Notes: a model not told the origin generated them from the sequence alone. Positions 18,126 to 29,010 are shown, numbered from the stretch's first letter. The stretch: 64,000 nt of DNA from Jhaorihella thermophila (GCF_900108275.1 NZ_FNVD01000007.1:147994-211993); one strand, 5' to 3'. A program made the numbers and translations.

Positions 18126-18663
18126 TCATTCCGCCGCGGCCCGTTCCTGGCGGGGGGCATCCTGCAGCTTGCCCCCCATCAGGCTTTCGATCAACACGCT
18201 CATGACCTCGGCCTTGTTGCGTGTGCCGGATTTTCGATAGATCGCATGCAGATGAGCCTTGACCGTGCCCTCGGCATTGCCGCGCAGCTCGGCAATCTCG
18301 GCGGTCGAGAACCCCTTGACCAGAAAGGTCGCCACATCCCGCTCTGCCGCAGTCAGGCCCCAGTCGTCAAAATGCGCCTCGATCACGTCGTGCACGGCGG
18401 CACTGGCCATGTCCAGGCTGTTCTCCAGATGCGCCTTGCGCCGCAACAGACGAAGGACGAAGAAGGTAACTGATTTCGAACATCACCGAAACGGCCAGCG
18501 TGACCGCTGCAAATGCCTCGACATACAGGTGCGGGTCGGTCGGCGTCATGCTGCCGGTGTCCCCGAAATCGCGGAACAGGTCCACCACGAAGAACGCGGC
18601 GCAGAAGATCTGCGCCGGTATCAAAAGCATCAGGGCAATCGGTCTGCCCGAGTTCCGATCCAT
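18126..18663 (-). pseudogene. LuxR-family regulator with membrane N-terminus, split by a +1 frameshift
   Basis: The upstream frame encodes two hydrophobic segments (PIALMLLIPAQIFCAAFFVV and FAAVTLAVSVMFEISYLL). The downstream frame encodes a GerE/LuxR helix-turn-helix (LTAAERDVATFLVKGFSTAEIAEL...EGTVKAHLHAIYRKSGTRNKAEV). The frames meet at about 18451-18460, where removing one base would join SYLLR directly to LRLLRRKAHLENS. The total of 538 bp is one more than a multiple of three, as expected for a one-base insertion (178 aa restored). I recall intact two-TM LuxR regulators of this type in Rhodobacterales. It may be a true mutation or a sequencing error. It lies 16 bp downstream of the damaged cytochrome b561 gene. 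Confidence 0.7.
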
Positions 18664-18679
18664 CAAGGCCAAGGCCCAC

Positions 18680-19210
18680 CTATGCCTGTGCGCCGGGGAG
18701 CGTCTTTGCCCCCGTCACCATCGCACGCGGCAGATTAACCCCTGTGCGCCGGCTTTCATAAATCACGGCGGCAATGTGTAGCACCACCGAAATCTCGGCC
18801 CAGGTCACGAACATTTCGTGCAGCTCCTCGAGCCATTCCACGCCCCAGAACATGTCGGTGGTCATCAGCCAGCCGGTCAGGCCGATCAGCAGAAGCGTCA
18901 CGATCAGGTTGTAGATCATGAGCGCCCCCAGCGGCGTATGCCCCAGATGGATCCGCCGTCCCGTAGCGATGTCGCTGATCTGCTCCATCGCGGCGGACAG
19001 GCTGGGCCGAAAGCTGCTGAACCGGGCGTAACGGGTGCCGATCAGACCCCAGACGATGCGAATCGCCACCAGGGCGATCACGAAATAACCGATCCACAGA
19101 TGCAGCTTGCTTTCCTCGTCGATCACCAACGCATTTGCCGCAAAGGCGGCCACCAGCGACCAATGAAACAGGCGGACGACCGGGTTTCAGACCTTGACCT
19201 TTCGCGTCAT
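18680..19210 (-). pseudogene. Cytochrome b561-type membrane protein with in-frame TGA at codon 8
   Basis: Four-helix di-heme cytochrome b of the b561/Ni-Fe-hydrogenase b-subunit type. Candidate heme His are in RLFHW, SKLHLWIGY, EELHEMF and VVLHIAAV. The ATG at 19210 sits behind a strong AGGAGA site and gives MTRKVKV, then TGA (19187-19189), then NPVVRLFHWSLVAAF in the same frame. Homologues I recall read VWNPVVRLFHW, so TGG became TGA. The remaining open frame starts only after the first heme His, at GTG 19153. The gene sits between pepSY and luxR. Unless read through, no full-length product is made. Confidence 0.72.
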
Positions 19211-19269
19211 CAACATCTCCTTTTGACAAGTCCCAGTGCCCGGCGGCACCGGAACCCTGCTGGCGTTCG

Positions 19270-19530
19270 TCAGTCATCGACCTTGGTCTTGACCACCTCC
19301 AGATTGGAGTCGAAGTAAATCTCCATCTTCTTGCCATCCTTCATGGCATAGGCTTCGTAATAGCCATCCTCGGCCTTGACCCGGCGCACATCATGGCCCT
19401 CGGCCTGAAGCTTCGATTTGATCTGCGAGGCGATTTCCTGGGGAACGGCATCATCGCTGGAGGCCAGGGCCGAGCTTGCCGGCAGAGCGATCGAAAGAGC
19501 CAGAGCGAAGGCGGTTGCGGTCTTGAACAT
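19270..19530 (-). CDS. Secreted PepSY-domain protein
   Basis: 86 residues: a clear signal peptide (MFKTATAFALALSIALPASSALA, cleavage near residue 23) and one PepSY-like domain (VPQEIASQIKSKLQAEGHDVRRVKAEDGYYEAYAMKDGKKMEIYFD...). Small periplasmic PepSY proteins are often encoded beside cytochrome b561 genes, as here, and may modulate a membrane redox or signalling partner; their exact role is not known. First gene of the pepSY - b561 - luxR run, 60 bp before the b561 start. Ribosome binding site GGAGAA. Overlapping GTTTAGG palindromes lie about 180 bp upstream. Confidence 0.8.
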   Translation of the reverse strand: MFKTATAFALALSIALPASSALASSDDAVPQEIASQIKSKLQAEGHDVRRVKAEDGYYEAYAMKDGKKMEIYFDSNLEVVKTKVDD

Positions 19531-19711
19531 GGGTTTCTCCATTCCCTGGGTTGCGTTCGGTTTCATGTATCGTTCGTTCGGTGCGTCGGCCGGGCACGTT
19601 GCCTGGGCTTGGGGGATGATGGCCTGGCGCCCGCCGACACCGACCGATCTGCCCATGATCGGCTGTCCACACCATTGACCACAGGTTTGCATCGGCCGGC
19701 ATCGGCTGGCC

Positions 19712-19739
19712 GTTTAGGGCCCTAAACCTTTGGTTTAGG
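19712..19739. promoter_or_regulatory. Overlapping palindromic operator candidate (GTTTAGG half-sites)
   Basis: GTTTAGGGCCCTAAAC (19712-19727) is a perfect 16-bp palindrome, and CCTAAAC-CTTTG-GTTTAGG (19721-19739) shares its right arm, giving three GTTTAGG half-sites in 28 bp. It lies in the 248-bp gap between sfsA and pepSY, upstream of pepSY. Perfect dyads of this size are typical of dimeric regulators; the LuxR-like gene in the downstream operon is the obvious candidate but there is no direct evidence. Confidence 0.5.
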
Positions 19740-19778
19740 CGACAAGTCGCTCAAGATTTTTCTTTTTTGGTCAACGCA

Positions 19779-20486
19779 TTAAGGAATTGCGACCGGCAAT
19801 GGTGCGCGCGGCTCGATTCCCTTGGGCGAAATATCGCAACCCAGCGCCAGAACCTCGACACCCGCCGCGCGCGCCTGTCGCAGCGCCTCGGCATAGGCGG
19901 GATCGATATCCTCGGCGACGCCCACCCGAAGGGAATCGGTCCGCTGCACGAGATAGAGCACCACCGCCCGGTGGCCGGCCCGCGCCATTTCCGCCAGTTC
20001 CGCCATGTGCCGCGCCCCGCGCGCGGTCACGCTGTCGGGAAACTCCGCAAGCCTTGGCTCGCGGGAAAGCGTCACGCTCTTGACCTCGACATAGGCATCC
20101 GGCAGCCCCGGTTCGCTCAGCAGGAAATCGATCCGGCTGCCCCGGCCATAGGCAACCTCGGCGCGCACCGTGCCATAGTCGGCCAGCGCGGCCACCTGTC
20201 GCGCCTGCAGCGCCGCGCGCAGGGCGCGGTTGGGCACCGAGGTATCGACCCCGGTGAAATGGCCGTTCTCGTGATCCACCAGCCGCCAGCCGAATTTCAG
20301 CTTTTTCCGTGGGTCGTCATTGGGTTCCAGCCAAATCCTGATGCCCGGGTCGGCGAGCCCCGTCATCGAGCCCGGATTGGCGCAATGGGCCGTGACCTCG
20401 CGCCCATCCTCCAGCCGGCAATCGGCCAGGAACCTCTTGTAGCGGCGGATCAGGCGGGCGGGGACGAGAGGGGTTTGAAAGCGCAT
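19779..20486 (-). CDS. sfsA: SfsA family protein (sugar fermentation stimulation homologue)
   Basis: 235-residue protein with an OB-like N-terminal domain and a PD-(D/E)XK nuclease-like C-terminal domain; Escherichia coli SfsA is a DNA-binding protein linked to maltose genes, with an unclear biochemical role. Signatures are the start PLVPARLIRRYKRFLADC, HCANPGSMTGL, the nuclease-like RIDFLL...YVEVKSVTL and FPDSVTARGARH. I start at MRFQTPLV; the open frame extends 32 codons upstream but overlaps the promoter area of the divergent gene. Confidence 0.9.
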   Translation of the reverse strand: MRFQTPLVPARLIRRYKRFLADCRLEDGREVTAHCANPGSMTGLADPGIRIWLEPNDDPRKKLKFGWRLVDHENGHFTGVDTSVPNRALRAALQARQVAALADYGTVRAEVAYGRGSRIDFLLSEPGLPDAYVEVKSVTLSREPRLAEFPDSVTARGARHMAELAEMARAGHRAVVLYLVQRTDSLRVGVAEDIDPAYAEALRQARAAGVEVLALGCDISPKGIEPRAPLPVAIP

Positions 20487-20545
20487 GAATCCCGGCCTAT
20501 ACCTGCCACCAGGCCCGCGCAAGGCCGGGCCGGAAGGAGGCAGAC

Positions 20546-21283
20546 ATGGCCAGTTCGACGGCGGCCAATCCAACTGCGGCAATGCTGGTGATCGGGGACG
20601 AAATCCTGTCGGGCCGCACCCGCGACGCCAACATGCACCACCTCGCGGGCGAGCTGACCCGGCATGGGATCGACCTGAAAGAGGCGCGCTTCGTGGCCGA
20701 TGACCACGACGCGATCATTGCCGCAGTGCGTGCCCTTTCAAAGGCTTACGACCATGTCTTCACCAGCGGCGGGATCGGCCCCACCCATGACGACATCACC
20801 GCCGAGGCGGTCGCCGCCGCCTTTGATACCCCGATCGGCGTGCGCGACGACGCCCGCGCGATTCTCGAGGCGCATTACCGGCAGACAGGGATGGAGCTGA
20901 ACGAGGCCCGCCTGCGCATGGCACGGATCCCCGAAGGGGCAGAGTTGATCGAGAACCCCGTTTCCGCCGCGCCGGGCTTTACCTTGGGCAATGTTCATGT
21001 GATGGCCGGGGTGCCGGCGATTTTCATCAGCATGCTCGCCGGGCTGCTGCCGCGAATTTCGGGAGGCGCGCCGCTTGTCTCGCAGAGCCTGCGGGTAATG
21101 CGCGGCGAAGGCGAGATCGCCGGGCCGCTCGCACGGCTGGCGGCGGATTTTCCGGATCTTTCGATCGGCAGCTACCCGTTCCAGAAGGATGGCGCATTCG
21201 GCACCAATATCGTGATCCGCGGGCAGGACGGCGCGCGGGTGGACGCCGCCATGCTGCGGCTGGCAGAAGAGATGAAGGCGTGA
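20546..21283 (+). CDS. CinA-like molybdopterin-binding (MoaB/MogA fold) protein
   Basis: 245 residues. The N-terminal part (LVIGDEILSGRTRDANMHHLAGEL...HVFTSGGIGPTHDDITAEAVAAAF) is the MoCF/CinA-N domain; TSGGIGPTHDD is its hallmark. No C-terminal nicotinamide-nucleotide amidase domain is present, so this is the short CinA-N form often annotated as competence/damage-inducible protein A, with uncertain activity. A strong AAGGAGG site precedes the ATG. It opens a tight plus-strand run of four genes and its stop overlaps the next start as GTGA. Confidence 0.88.
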   Translation: MASSTAANPTAAMLVIGDEILSGRTRDANMHHLAGELTRHGIDLKEARFVADDHDAIIAAVRALSKAYDHVFTSGGIGPTHDDITAEAVAAAFDTPIGVRDDARAILEAHYRQTGMELNEARLRMARIPEGAELIENPVSAAPGFTLGNVHVMAGVPAIFISMLAGLLPRISGGAPLVSQSLRVMRGEGEIAGPLARLAADFPDLSIGSYPFQKDGAFGTNIVIRGQDGARVDAAMLRLAEEMKA

Positions 21284-22008
21284 CATTCGACGACCGGACC
21301 CTGACCGCGCTGATCGACGGAACCTGGCCCGCGGCCGGCTATCGCGATCTTGGCCCCTTCACCCTGCGCGAGGGGCGCGGCGGCGGCAGCCGGGTGTCGG
21401 CGGCCACAGCCAATGGCCCGGCGACCGAGGCCGAGATCGGCGCAGCCGAGGCCGCCATGCGGGACTGGGGGCAGACCCCGATCTTCATGATCCGGCCCGG
21501 CGACGCGGCGCTTGACGCGCAGCTTGCGGCGCGCGGATACGAGGTTTTCGATCCGGTGAACGCCTGGGCCTGCCCGGTGGAACGGCTCATGGACCGGCAG
21601 ATCCCCCGCGTGATGATCTTTTCCGTCTGGGAGCCGCTGGCGATCCAGCGCGAGATCTGGGCCCAGGGCGGGATCGGCCCGGCCCGGCTGGCCGTGATGC
21701 ACCGGGCGCGGGGGCCGAAGACCGCGCTTCTGGCCCGGTTCCGCGACAAGCCCGGCGGCGCGGCCTTCGTTGCCGTCCATGACGGCGTGGTGATGTTGCA
21801 CGCGCTGGAAATCCTGCCGCACCAGCGCAAACAGGGGCTGGGGCAGTGGATGATGCGCGGCGCCGCCTTCTGGGCCGCCGAACAGGGGGCGCACACGCTG
21901 GCGGTGGTCTGCACCAAGGCCAATACCGGCGCCAATGCGCTCTATCGCTCGCTCGGGATGGATACCGTGGGGGCCTATCACTATCGCCGTCCGAGACAGG
22001 AGACCTGA
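21280..22008 (+). CDS. GNAT family N-acetyltransferase
   Basis: 242 residues starting at GTG overlapping the previous stop. The acetyl-CoA binding motif A is seen as LEILPHQRKQGLGQWMMRG (R/Q-x-x-G-x-G/A pattern) followed by CTKANTGANALYRSLGM, with the acceptor-side Asn and Tyr typical of GNAT enzymes. The substrate is unknown. It is co-transcribed with the CinA-like gene before and the AhpD-like gene after (3-bp gap). Confidence 0.85.
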   Translation: MTFDDRTLTALIDGTWPAAGYRDLGPFTLREGRGGGSRVSAATANGPATEAEIGAAEAAMRDWGQTPIFMIRPGDAALDAQLAARGYEVFDPVNAWACPVERLMDRQIPRVMIFSVWEPLAIQREIWAQGGIGPARLAVMHRARGPKTALLARFRDKPGGAAFVAVHDGVVMLHALEILPHQRKQGLGQWMMRGAAFWAAEQGAHTLAVVCTKANTGANALYRSLGMDTVGAYHYRRPRQET

Positions 22009-22011
22009 CCC

Positions 22012-22584
22012 ATGACCGACCACCGACCGCCAACCGCGCTGAACCTGCCGATGGTGGACCCGCTGCCCGAGGCCACGCGGAAATATTTCGACATCTGCCA
22101 GGACAAGCTCGGCATGGTGCCGAACGTGCTGAAGGCCTATGCCTTTGATATCGACAAGCTGAATGCCTTCACGGCGATGTACAACGACCTGATGCTGGGC
22201 GACAGCGGGCTGTCCAAGCTGGAACGCGAGATGATCGCGGTGGTGGTGTCGTCGATCAACAAGTGTTTTTACTGCCTTGTCGCCCATGGCGCGGCGGTGC
22301 GGCAGCTGTCGGGCGATCCGATGCTGGGCGAGATGATGGTGATGAACTGGCGCGTGGCGGATCTGGATCCCCGACAGCGGGCGATGCTCGAATTCACCGA
22401 GAAGCTGACCAAGGCCAGCGCCACCATCGAGGAAGCCGACCGTCAGGCGCTGCGCGACGTGGGCTTTTCCGACCGCGACATCTGGGACATCGCAAGCGTG
22501 GCGGGGTTCTTCAACATGACCAACCGCGTGGCCAGCGCCACGGCCATGTGGCCCAACGAAGAGTATCACGCACAGGCCAGATGA
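22012..22584 (+). CDS. Peroxidase-related AhpD/carboxymuconolactone-decarboxylase fold protein
   Basis: 190-residue all-helical protein of the AhpD-like superfamily. The redox CxxC motif is present as NKCFYCLVAHG with the following His, the pattern used by alkylhydroperoxidase AhpD. Sequence MVPNVLKAYAFD and the overall length match the peroxidase-related enzyme subgroup. It presumably reduces peroxides or thiols in the cytoplasm; the electron donor is unknown. The stop overlaps the next start as ATGA. Confidence 0.85.
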   Translation: MTDHRPPTALNLPMVDPLPEATRKYFDICQDKLGMVPNVLKAYAFDIDKLNAFTAMYNDLMLGDSGLSKLEREMIAVVVSSINKCFYCLVAHGAAVRQLSGDPMLGEMMVMNWRVADLDPRQRAMLEFTEKLTKASATIEEADRQALRDVGFSDRDIWDIASVAGFFNMTNRVASATAMWPNEEYHAQAR

Positions 22585-23102
22585 CGGGTCGGATGACAGG
22601 TGGGACGACGCAGGCAGTTGCCCTTTGCGCCCTGCTAGCCGCCGCGCCTCTGGGTGCGGTGGAACTGCCTCTGCCGGAGGGCGCTGCGCCCGTCTTTTCG
22701 GAAAACCGCGCGCTCGACAGCTATGGCCTGCCCGTGGCCCCGTTCGATGGCGGAGCCGTTCCCGTGCTGACGTTCGAGGGGCGCGTGACGCGCCGGGCCT
22801 GGCGTCTTGATGCCGGCGCGGGCAGTCTCGAGGTTCTGGCACCCATTCGGGCGGCTCTGATGGCGGACGGCTATGACATCGTTCTGGACTGCGCCGACCG
22901 CGACTGCGGCGGGTTCCAGTTCCGGTTCGGCATCGAGGTGCTGCCCGCCCCGGACATGTACGTGAACCTGCGAGATTTCAGGTTCCTGTCCGCCATCCGC
23001 GGTGACGGCGAAGCGACGGGCGTGCTGGTCAGCGCCAGCCCGACGGCGATCTACGTTCAGCAGGTGGACGTGACGGCCGAGGCGGCGTCCGGGCACCCGT
23101 GA
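22581..23102 (+). CDS. Secreted protein resembling the N-terminal half of Rhodobacterales OmpA-family proteins
   Basis: 173 residues with a signal peptide (TTQAVALCALLAAAPLGA) and a compact domain containing LDCADRDCGGFQFRFGIEVLPAPDMYVNLRDFRFL. I recall this domain as the N-terminal part of roughly 330-residue OmpA-family proteins in related genomes, where a peptidoglycan-binding OmpA domain follows. Here the chain stops just after IYVQQVDVTAEAASGHP, where the linker would begin, and no OmpA sequence follows in any frame; a repeat copy starts 54 bp later. It is either a natural short form or a truncation. Translationally coupled to the AhpD-like gene. Confidence 0.6.
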   Translation: MTGRMTGGTTQAVALCALLAAAPLGAVELPLPEGAAPVFSENRALDSYGLPVAPFDGGAVPVLTFEGRVTRRAWRLDAGAGSLEVLAPIRAALMADGYDIVLDCADRDCGGFQFRFGIEVLPAPDMYVNLRDFRFLSAIRGDGEATGVLVSASPTAIYVQQVDVTAEAASGHP

Positions 23103-23156
23103 TGCAGGGCGTCGCAGCCGGTGCGGGGTTGGATGGTTCGGCAGCTCGGAACCGAT

Positions 23157-23240
23157 GGTTTCGGATCGGCTGTGCCGATCCGACTGATGCGGGGGGCTCT
23201 GCCCCCCGCACCCCCCGGAGTATTTGGGGGCAAGATGAAG
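23157..23240 (+). repeat. Dispersed hairpin repeat, copy C (tail type I)
   Basis: 54 bp after the stop of the OmpA-associated gene, same orientation, between convergent genes. Hairpin 1 is CGGATCGGC-tgt-GCCGATCCG, hairpin 2 is GCGGGGGGC-tct-GCCCCCCGC, then CCCCCCGGAGTATTT and the tail GGGGGCAAGATGAAG. The C-G pair at stem position 8 differs from copies A and D by a compensatory change. Confidence 0.9.
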
Positions 23241-23288
23241 ATTGAAGGGCGCGGTGTCCGGGTCAGCCATCCGGGGCGATGCTCTGCC

Positions 23289-23318
23289 AAAAAAAGCCCC
23301 GCGTGGGCGGCGCGGGGC
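23289..23318 (-). terminator. Rho-independent terminator downstream of lysR
   Basis: On the minus strand an 8-bp GC stem (GCCCCGCG / CGCGGGGC with a 7-base loop) is followed directly by TTTTTTT. It lies 56 bp after the stop of the LysR gene. It is a classical intrinsic terminator and differs from the dispersed hairpin repeats, which lack a T run. Confidence 0.8.
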
Positions 23319-23373
23319 AGTCGGGTTGCCAAGGGAAGCAACGAGTCGATCATTCAACCGGCAAACGGGCGTG

Positions 23374-24279
23374 CTACCAGTCCTTCGGCCCCTTGTCAGC
23401 GAAGGTCTGGGCAAGAAAGTCGATGAAAGCGCGCACCTTGGGCTGGGTGAACCGCCCCGGCGGATAGACCGCGTAGATGCCCTGCGTTTCCACCGGCAGC
23501 GAGGGCATTGCGTCCTCGACGAGGCCTTCGGCCATCGCCTTGTGGTAGATGTAGCTGGGCAGATAGGCGATCCCCAGCCCCGAGATGGCCGCGTTCAGCA
23601 ACGACTGGCCATCGTTCACCGTGAGCCAGCCGGTGGTGCGCACCTGGCGCTTTTCGCCCGACGGCGCCGTGAGTTTCCAGACCGCGCTGCTGGACTGGTT
23701 GGCATAGTGCAGCAGCTTGTGCTCGTTCAGATCGTCGATCCTTTGCGGGCGGCCGTATTTCTGGAGATAGCCGGGGCTGGCCACCAGGCGTTTTTCGGTT
23801 TCGGTCAGCTTGCGGGCGCGCAGCGAGCTGTCCTCGAGTTCGCCGATCCGCAGGGCCATGTCGAAGCCTTCGGAGATGAGTTCGACATAGCGGTTGTTCA
23901 GAACCATGTTGATCGTGATGTCGGGAAATTCCGAGAGGAACTCCCCCAGCACCGGCGACAGGTGCATGACCCCGAAATCGGTCGCCACGCTGATGCGCAA
24001 GAGCCCCGAGGGCGCCGACTGCATCGCCGTGACCAGCGCGTCGGCCTCGCCCGCGTCGTTCAGCACCCGGCGGGCGCGATCGTAATAGGCCAGCCCGATC
24101 TCGGTCGGGCTGACGCGGCGCGTGGTGCGGTTCAGAAGCCGCGCGCCCAGCCGCGCCTCGAGGTTAGAGACGTGTTTGGAGACGGCCGATTTGGAGATGC
24201 CCATCTTCTTGGCCGCGTCCGTGAAGCCACCCTGATCCACCACATTGGCGAAGGCTTCCATTTCGGTCAGACGGTCCAT
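23374..24279 (-). CDS. LysR family transcriptional regulator
   Basis: 301 residues. An N-terminal winged helix (MDRLTEMEAFANVVDQGGFTDAAKKMGISKSAVSKHVSNLE) is followed by a periplasmic-binding-like effector domain (about 90-295) with the typical LRISVATDFG strand and WLTVNDGQSLLNAAISGLGI. It belongs to the large CrgA/DhcR-like group acting near oxidoreductases. The regulated gene is unknown; the AEC transporter gene lies 131 bp upstream on the same strand. Terminated by the hairpin at 23289. Confidence 0.92.
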   Translation of the reverse strand: MDRLTEMEAFANVVDQGGFTDAAKKMGISKSAVSKHVSNLEARLGARLLNRTTRRVSPTEIGLAYYDRARRVLNDAGEADALVTAMQSAPSGLLRISVATDFGVMHLSPVLGEFLSEFPDITINMVLNNRYVELISEGFDMALRIGELEDSSLRARKLTETEKRLVASPGYLQKYGRPQRIDDLNEHKLLHYANQSSSAVWKLTAPSGEKRQVRTTGWLTVNDGQSLLNAAISGLGIAYLPSYIYHKAMAEGLVEDAMPSLPVETQGIYAVYPPGRFTQPKVRAFIDFLAQTFADKGPKDW

Positions 24280-24410
24280 GCTCGTAACCCCAGTTGCGAT
24301 TGCTCTGTCGGCGTTTATCCGCCGCAAAAGGGGCAGGATCGGGGCACCCTTGGGATAATATCGCGGATTTGTCGGGGATCGTTTATGGCAGAGAAACGAA
24401 CCATCGGCGG

Positions 24411-25322
24411 TCAGAATCCCAGTTCGGTTGCGAGAATCCACAATGGCAGCGTTGCGGCGCTGAGCAGCGTGGATTGTGCGATCAGGGTCGCCACCAGTTC
24501 CCGATCCGCGCCGAAGGCCGAGGCCAGCACATGGGCGGCCGAGGCCGTGGGCAGAGCGGCGAACAGAACCAGCACCGAAGCCAGCGCCGGATCCACCCCA
24601 AAGCCAAGGCTTGCGGCGAAGGTCAGCGCGGGCAGGGCCACCAGCTTGGTCGCGCAGATATAGGCGTCGAAGCGGGTGAGCCGCGCCAGCGCCCCCCAGT
24701 TCATCGTCGCCCCGATCGAGATCAGCGCCACCGGGATCGCTGCCTGAGCCAGCATCTTCAGCGGCGCCATCACCGGATCGGGCAGGTGAAGGCCGGACAA
24801 CCCTACGGCGACGCCCGCGAGGCTGGCCAGCAGAAAGGGGTTCAGAACCACCTTGAGAACGGTCTGGCGCAGGCCGAGACTGCCACCCCGCGACAGCGCC
24901 GTGATGGCAAAGAGGTTTGCCACCGGAACCGCCATGCCGACCGCCACCGACAGGATGCCCGGATTGCCCCGGCTGAGCGTGCCCAGCGCGACGAAGCCCA
25001 CCGCCGTGTTGAACCGCCACGCGGTCTGCCACGCGCCGGCAAAGTCCAGAAACCGGGCAGGCCCAAATCGCCGCGCGCCCCAGCCGATCGCCAGCCCCGC
25101 CAGCAGGATCGTCCAGACCGCCGGGCCGATCCGCGCGATGTCCGCCACCGCGATCGGGCGGGACGAGGCGGCGACGAACAACAGCGCCGGGAACAGGATC
25201 TCGAAGTTGAGCCGATCCAGACCCTGCCAGGCGTTCCCCGACAACCGATTCCGCACTGCCCCGCCCAGGGCGACCATCAGAAAGCTGGGCAGAAGCCCCA
25301 GAAGAATCGTGATAAATACCAT
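24411..25322 (-). CDS. AEC family transporter (auxin efflux carrier superfamily)
   Basis: 303-residue inner membrane protein with about ten hydrophobic segments and the two-fold AEC layout: FEILFPALLFVAASSRP, GFVALGTLSRGNPGIL and a C-terminal half ending PTASAAHVLASAFGADRE. In bacteria these proteins export or take up small organic acids or malonate-like solutes; the substrate is not predictable. Same strand as the lysR downstream and fadH upstream (80-bp gap). Confidence 0.85.
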   Translation of the reverse strand: MVFITILLGLLPSFLMVALGGAVRNRLSGNAWQGLDRLNFEILFPALLFVAASSRPIAVADIARIGPAVWTILLAGLAIGWGARRFGPARFLDFAGAWQTAWRFNTAVGFVALGTLSRGNPGILSVAVGMAVPVANLFAITALSRGGSLGLRQTVLKVVLNPFLLASLAGVAVGLSGLHLPDPVMAPLKMLAQAAIPVALISIGATMNWGALARLTRFDAYICATKLVALPALTFAASLGFGVDPALASVLVLFAALPTASAAHVLASAFGADRELVATLIAQSTLLSAATLPLWILATELGF

Positions 25323-25402
25323 TTTCGTCCCCCGGGCATGAGGCTAAGCATGGCCGGGGAACGTGGCAAGACCCCAGCGGCGGCCTTGCCCCCAATGGTT
25401 GA

Positions 25403-27755
<2,353 letters not shown>

Positions 27756-28250
27756 ATGACACCCGAGGAAATCGCCGCCCTGCCCTATCGACGCAATGTC
27801 GGCATCATGCTCGTCAATCGCGACGGGAATGTTTTCGTCGGCCAGCGCCGCGACAGGTTCGAGGAGGCCTGGCAGATGCCCCAAGGCGGGATCGATGACG
27901 GCGAAAACCCCCGCACCGCCGCCCTGCGGGAGTTGGAGGAGGAGATCGGGGTCCGCCCGGATCTGGTGGAGGTCGTCGCCGAAACTTCCGACTGGCTGCC
28001 CTACGACCTGCCCCATGACATCGTGCCGCAGATCTGGAAGGGGCGCTATCGCGGACAGGAGCAGAAATGGTTCCTGATGCGATTTCTCGGCTCTGACGAT
28101 CAGATCGACATCGAGACGGAACATCCGGAGTTCAGCCGCTGGCGCTGGTCGGCCCCGGACCAGTTGCTTGACCGGATCGTGGCGTTCAAGCGTGAAGTCT
28201 ATGCCCGGGTGCTGAAAGAATTCGCGCCCTATCTGCATGAGCGAGGATGA
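27756..28250 (+). CDS. rppH: RNA pyrophosphohydrolase, Nudix family
   Basis: Removes pyrophosphate from 5'-triphosphate RNA and so starts mRNA decay (also acts on dinucleoside polyphosphates). The 164-residue protein has the Nudix box starting GGIDDGENP and ending RELEEEIG, plus the RppH features [11 protein letters not shown] near the start and WQMPQGG. The ATG follows a strong AAGGAGG. It is followed by psd after 79 bp. Confidence 0.9.
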   Translation: MTPEEIAALPYRRNVGIMLVNRDGNVFVGQRRDRFEEAWQMPQGGIDDGENPRTAALRELEEEIGVRPDLVEVVAETSDWLPYDLPHDIVPQIWKGRYRGQEQKWFLMRFLGSDDQIDIETEHPEFSRWRWSAPDQLLDRIVAFKREVYARVLKEFAPYLHERG

Positions 28251-28329
28251 GTGGCGCCCCGGGCGGGTTGGATTCCCCCCCGGTTCGGCGTAAAGCCCTG
28301 TTTCATCCAAGATCGGAGATCCGTTCGCC

Positions 28330-29007
28330 ATGAACATGCTGTCCACCTTCATCAAGCCGATGCATCCCGAGGGCCGCAAATTCGTTGCGATCTTTGCCGC
28401 CGTCACGCTGGTTCTGTTTCTGATCTGGGACGTGCTGGGCTGGATCGGCGTGGGGCTGACGATCTGGTGCTACTACTTCTTTCGCGACCCCGAGCGGGTC
28501 ACGCCCTCGCGCGAAGGCGTCATGGTCAGCCCCGCCGACGGGATCGTGTCGCTGATCGAACCCGCCGTGCCCCCCGCCGAACTGGGGATGGAGGACGAGC
28601 CGCTCACCCGCGTCAGCGTGTTCATGTCGGTCTTCAACTGCCATGTGAACCGCGTGCCTATCTCGGGCGAGATCACTGCCGTCGCCTATCGGCCGGGCAA
28701 GTTCCTGAACGCCTCGCTCGACAAGGCCAGCGAGGACAACGAGCGCAACTCGCTGCGGATCCGGATGAAGGACGGGCGCGAGATCGCCGTGGTGCAGATC
28801 GCGGGGCTCGTGGCGCGGCGGATCGTCTGTTTCGTGACGCCGGGGCTGTGGATGCAGACGGGCGAGCGGTTCGGCCTGATCCGTTTCGGCTCTCGTGTCG
28901 ATGTTTACCTGCCCGATGGGGTCGAGCCGCTGGTAGAGGTGGGCCAGACCATGATCGCGGGCGAAACCGTCATCGCGCGGCTTGACAACCCCGAACAGAA
29001 GGGCTGA
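28330..29007 (+). CDS. psd: Phosphatidylserine decarboxylase proenzyme
   Basis: Makes phosphatidylethanolamine from phosphatidylserine at the inner membrane; the proenzyme self-cleaves at a Gly-Ser bond to create the pyruvoyl group. The 225-residue short form has two N-terminal hydrophobic segments, [16 protein letters not shown] and the cleavage site RFGS (Gly187-Ser188). First gene of the psd - pssA - pmtA set; pssA follows 3 bp after the stop. Confidence 0.93.
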   Translation: MNMLSTFIKPMHPEGRKFVAIFAAVTLVLFLIWDVLGWIGVGLTIWCYYFFRDPERVTPSREGVMVSPADGIVSLIEPAVPPAELGMEDEPLTRVSVFMSVFNCHVNRVPISGEITAVAYRPGKFLNASLDKASEDNERNSLRIRMKDGREIAVVQIAGLVARRIVCFVTPGLWMQTGERFGLIRFGSRVDVYLPDGVEPLVEVGQTMIAGETVIARLDNPEQKG

Positions 29008-29010
29008 GCC

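Noticed and set aside
18445..18465. Programmed +1 ribosomal frameshifting in the LuxR gene
   Set aside because: No recognised slippery stop or stimulatory signal; a plain indel is simpler, particularly with a nonsense codon in the next gene.
19187..19189. TGA as selenocysteine in cytochrome b561
   Set aside because: The position is a Trp in homologues as I recall them and no SECIS-like stem-loop directly follows; b561 proteins have no Sec precedent.
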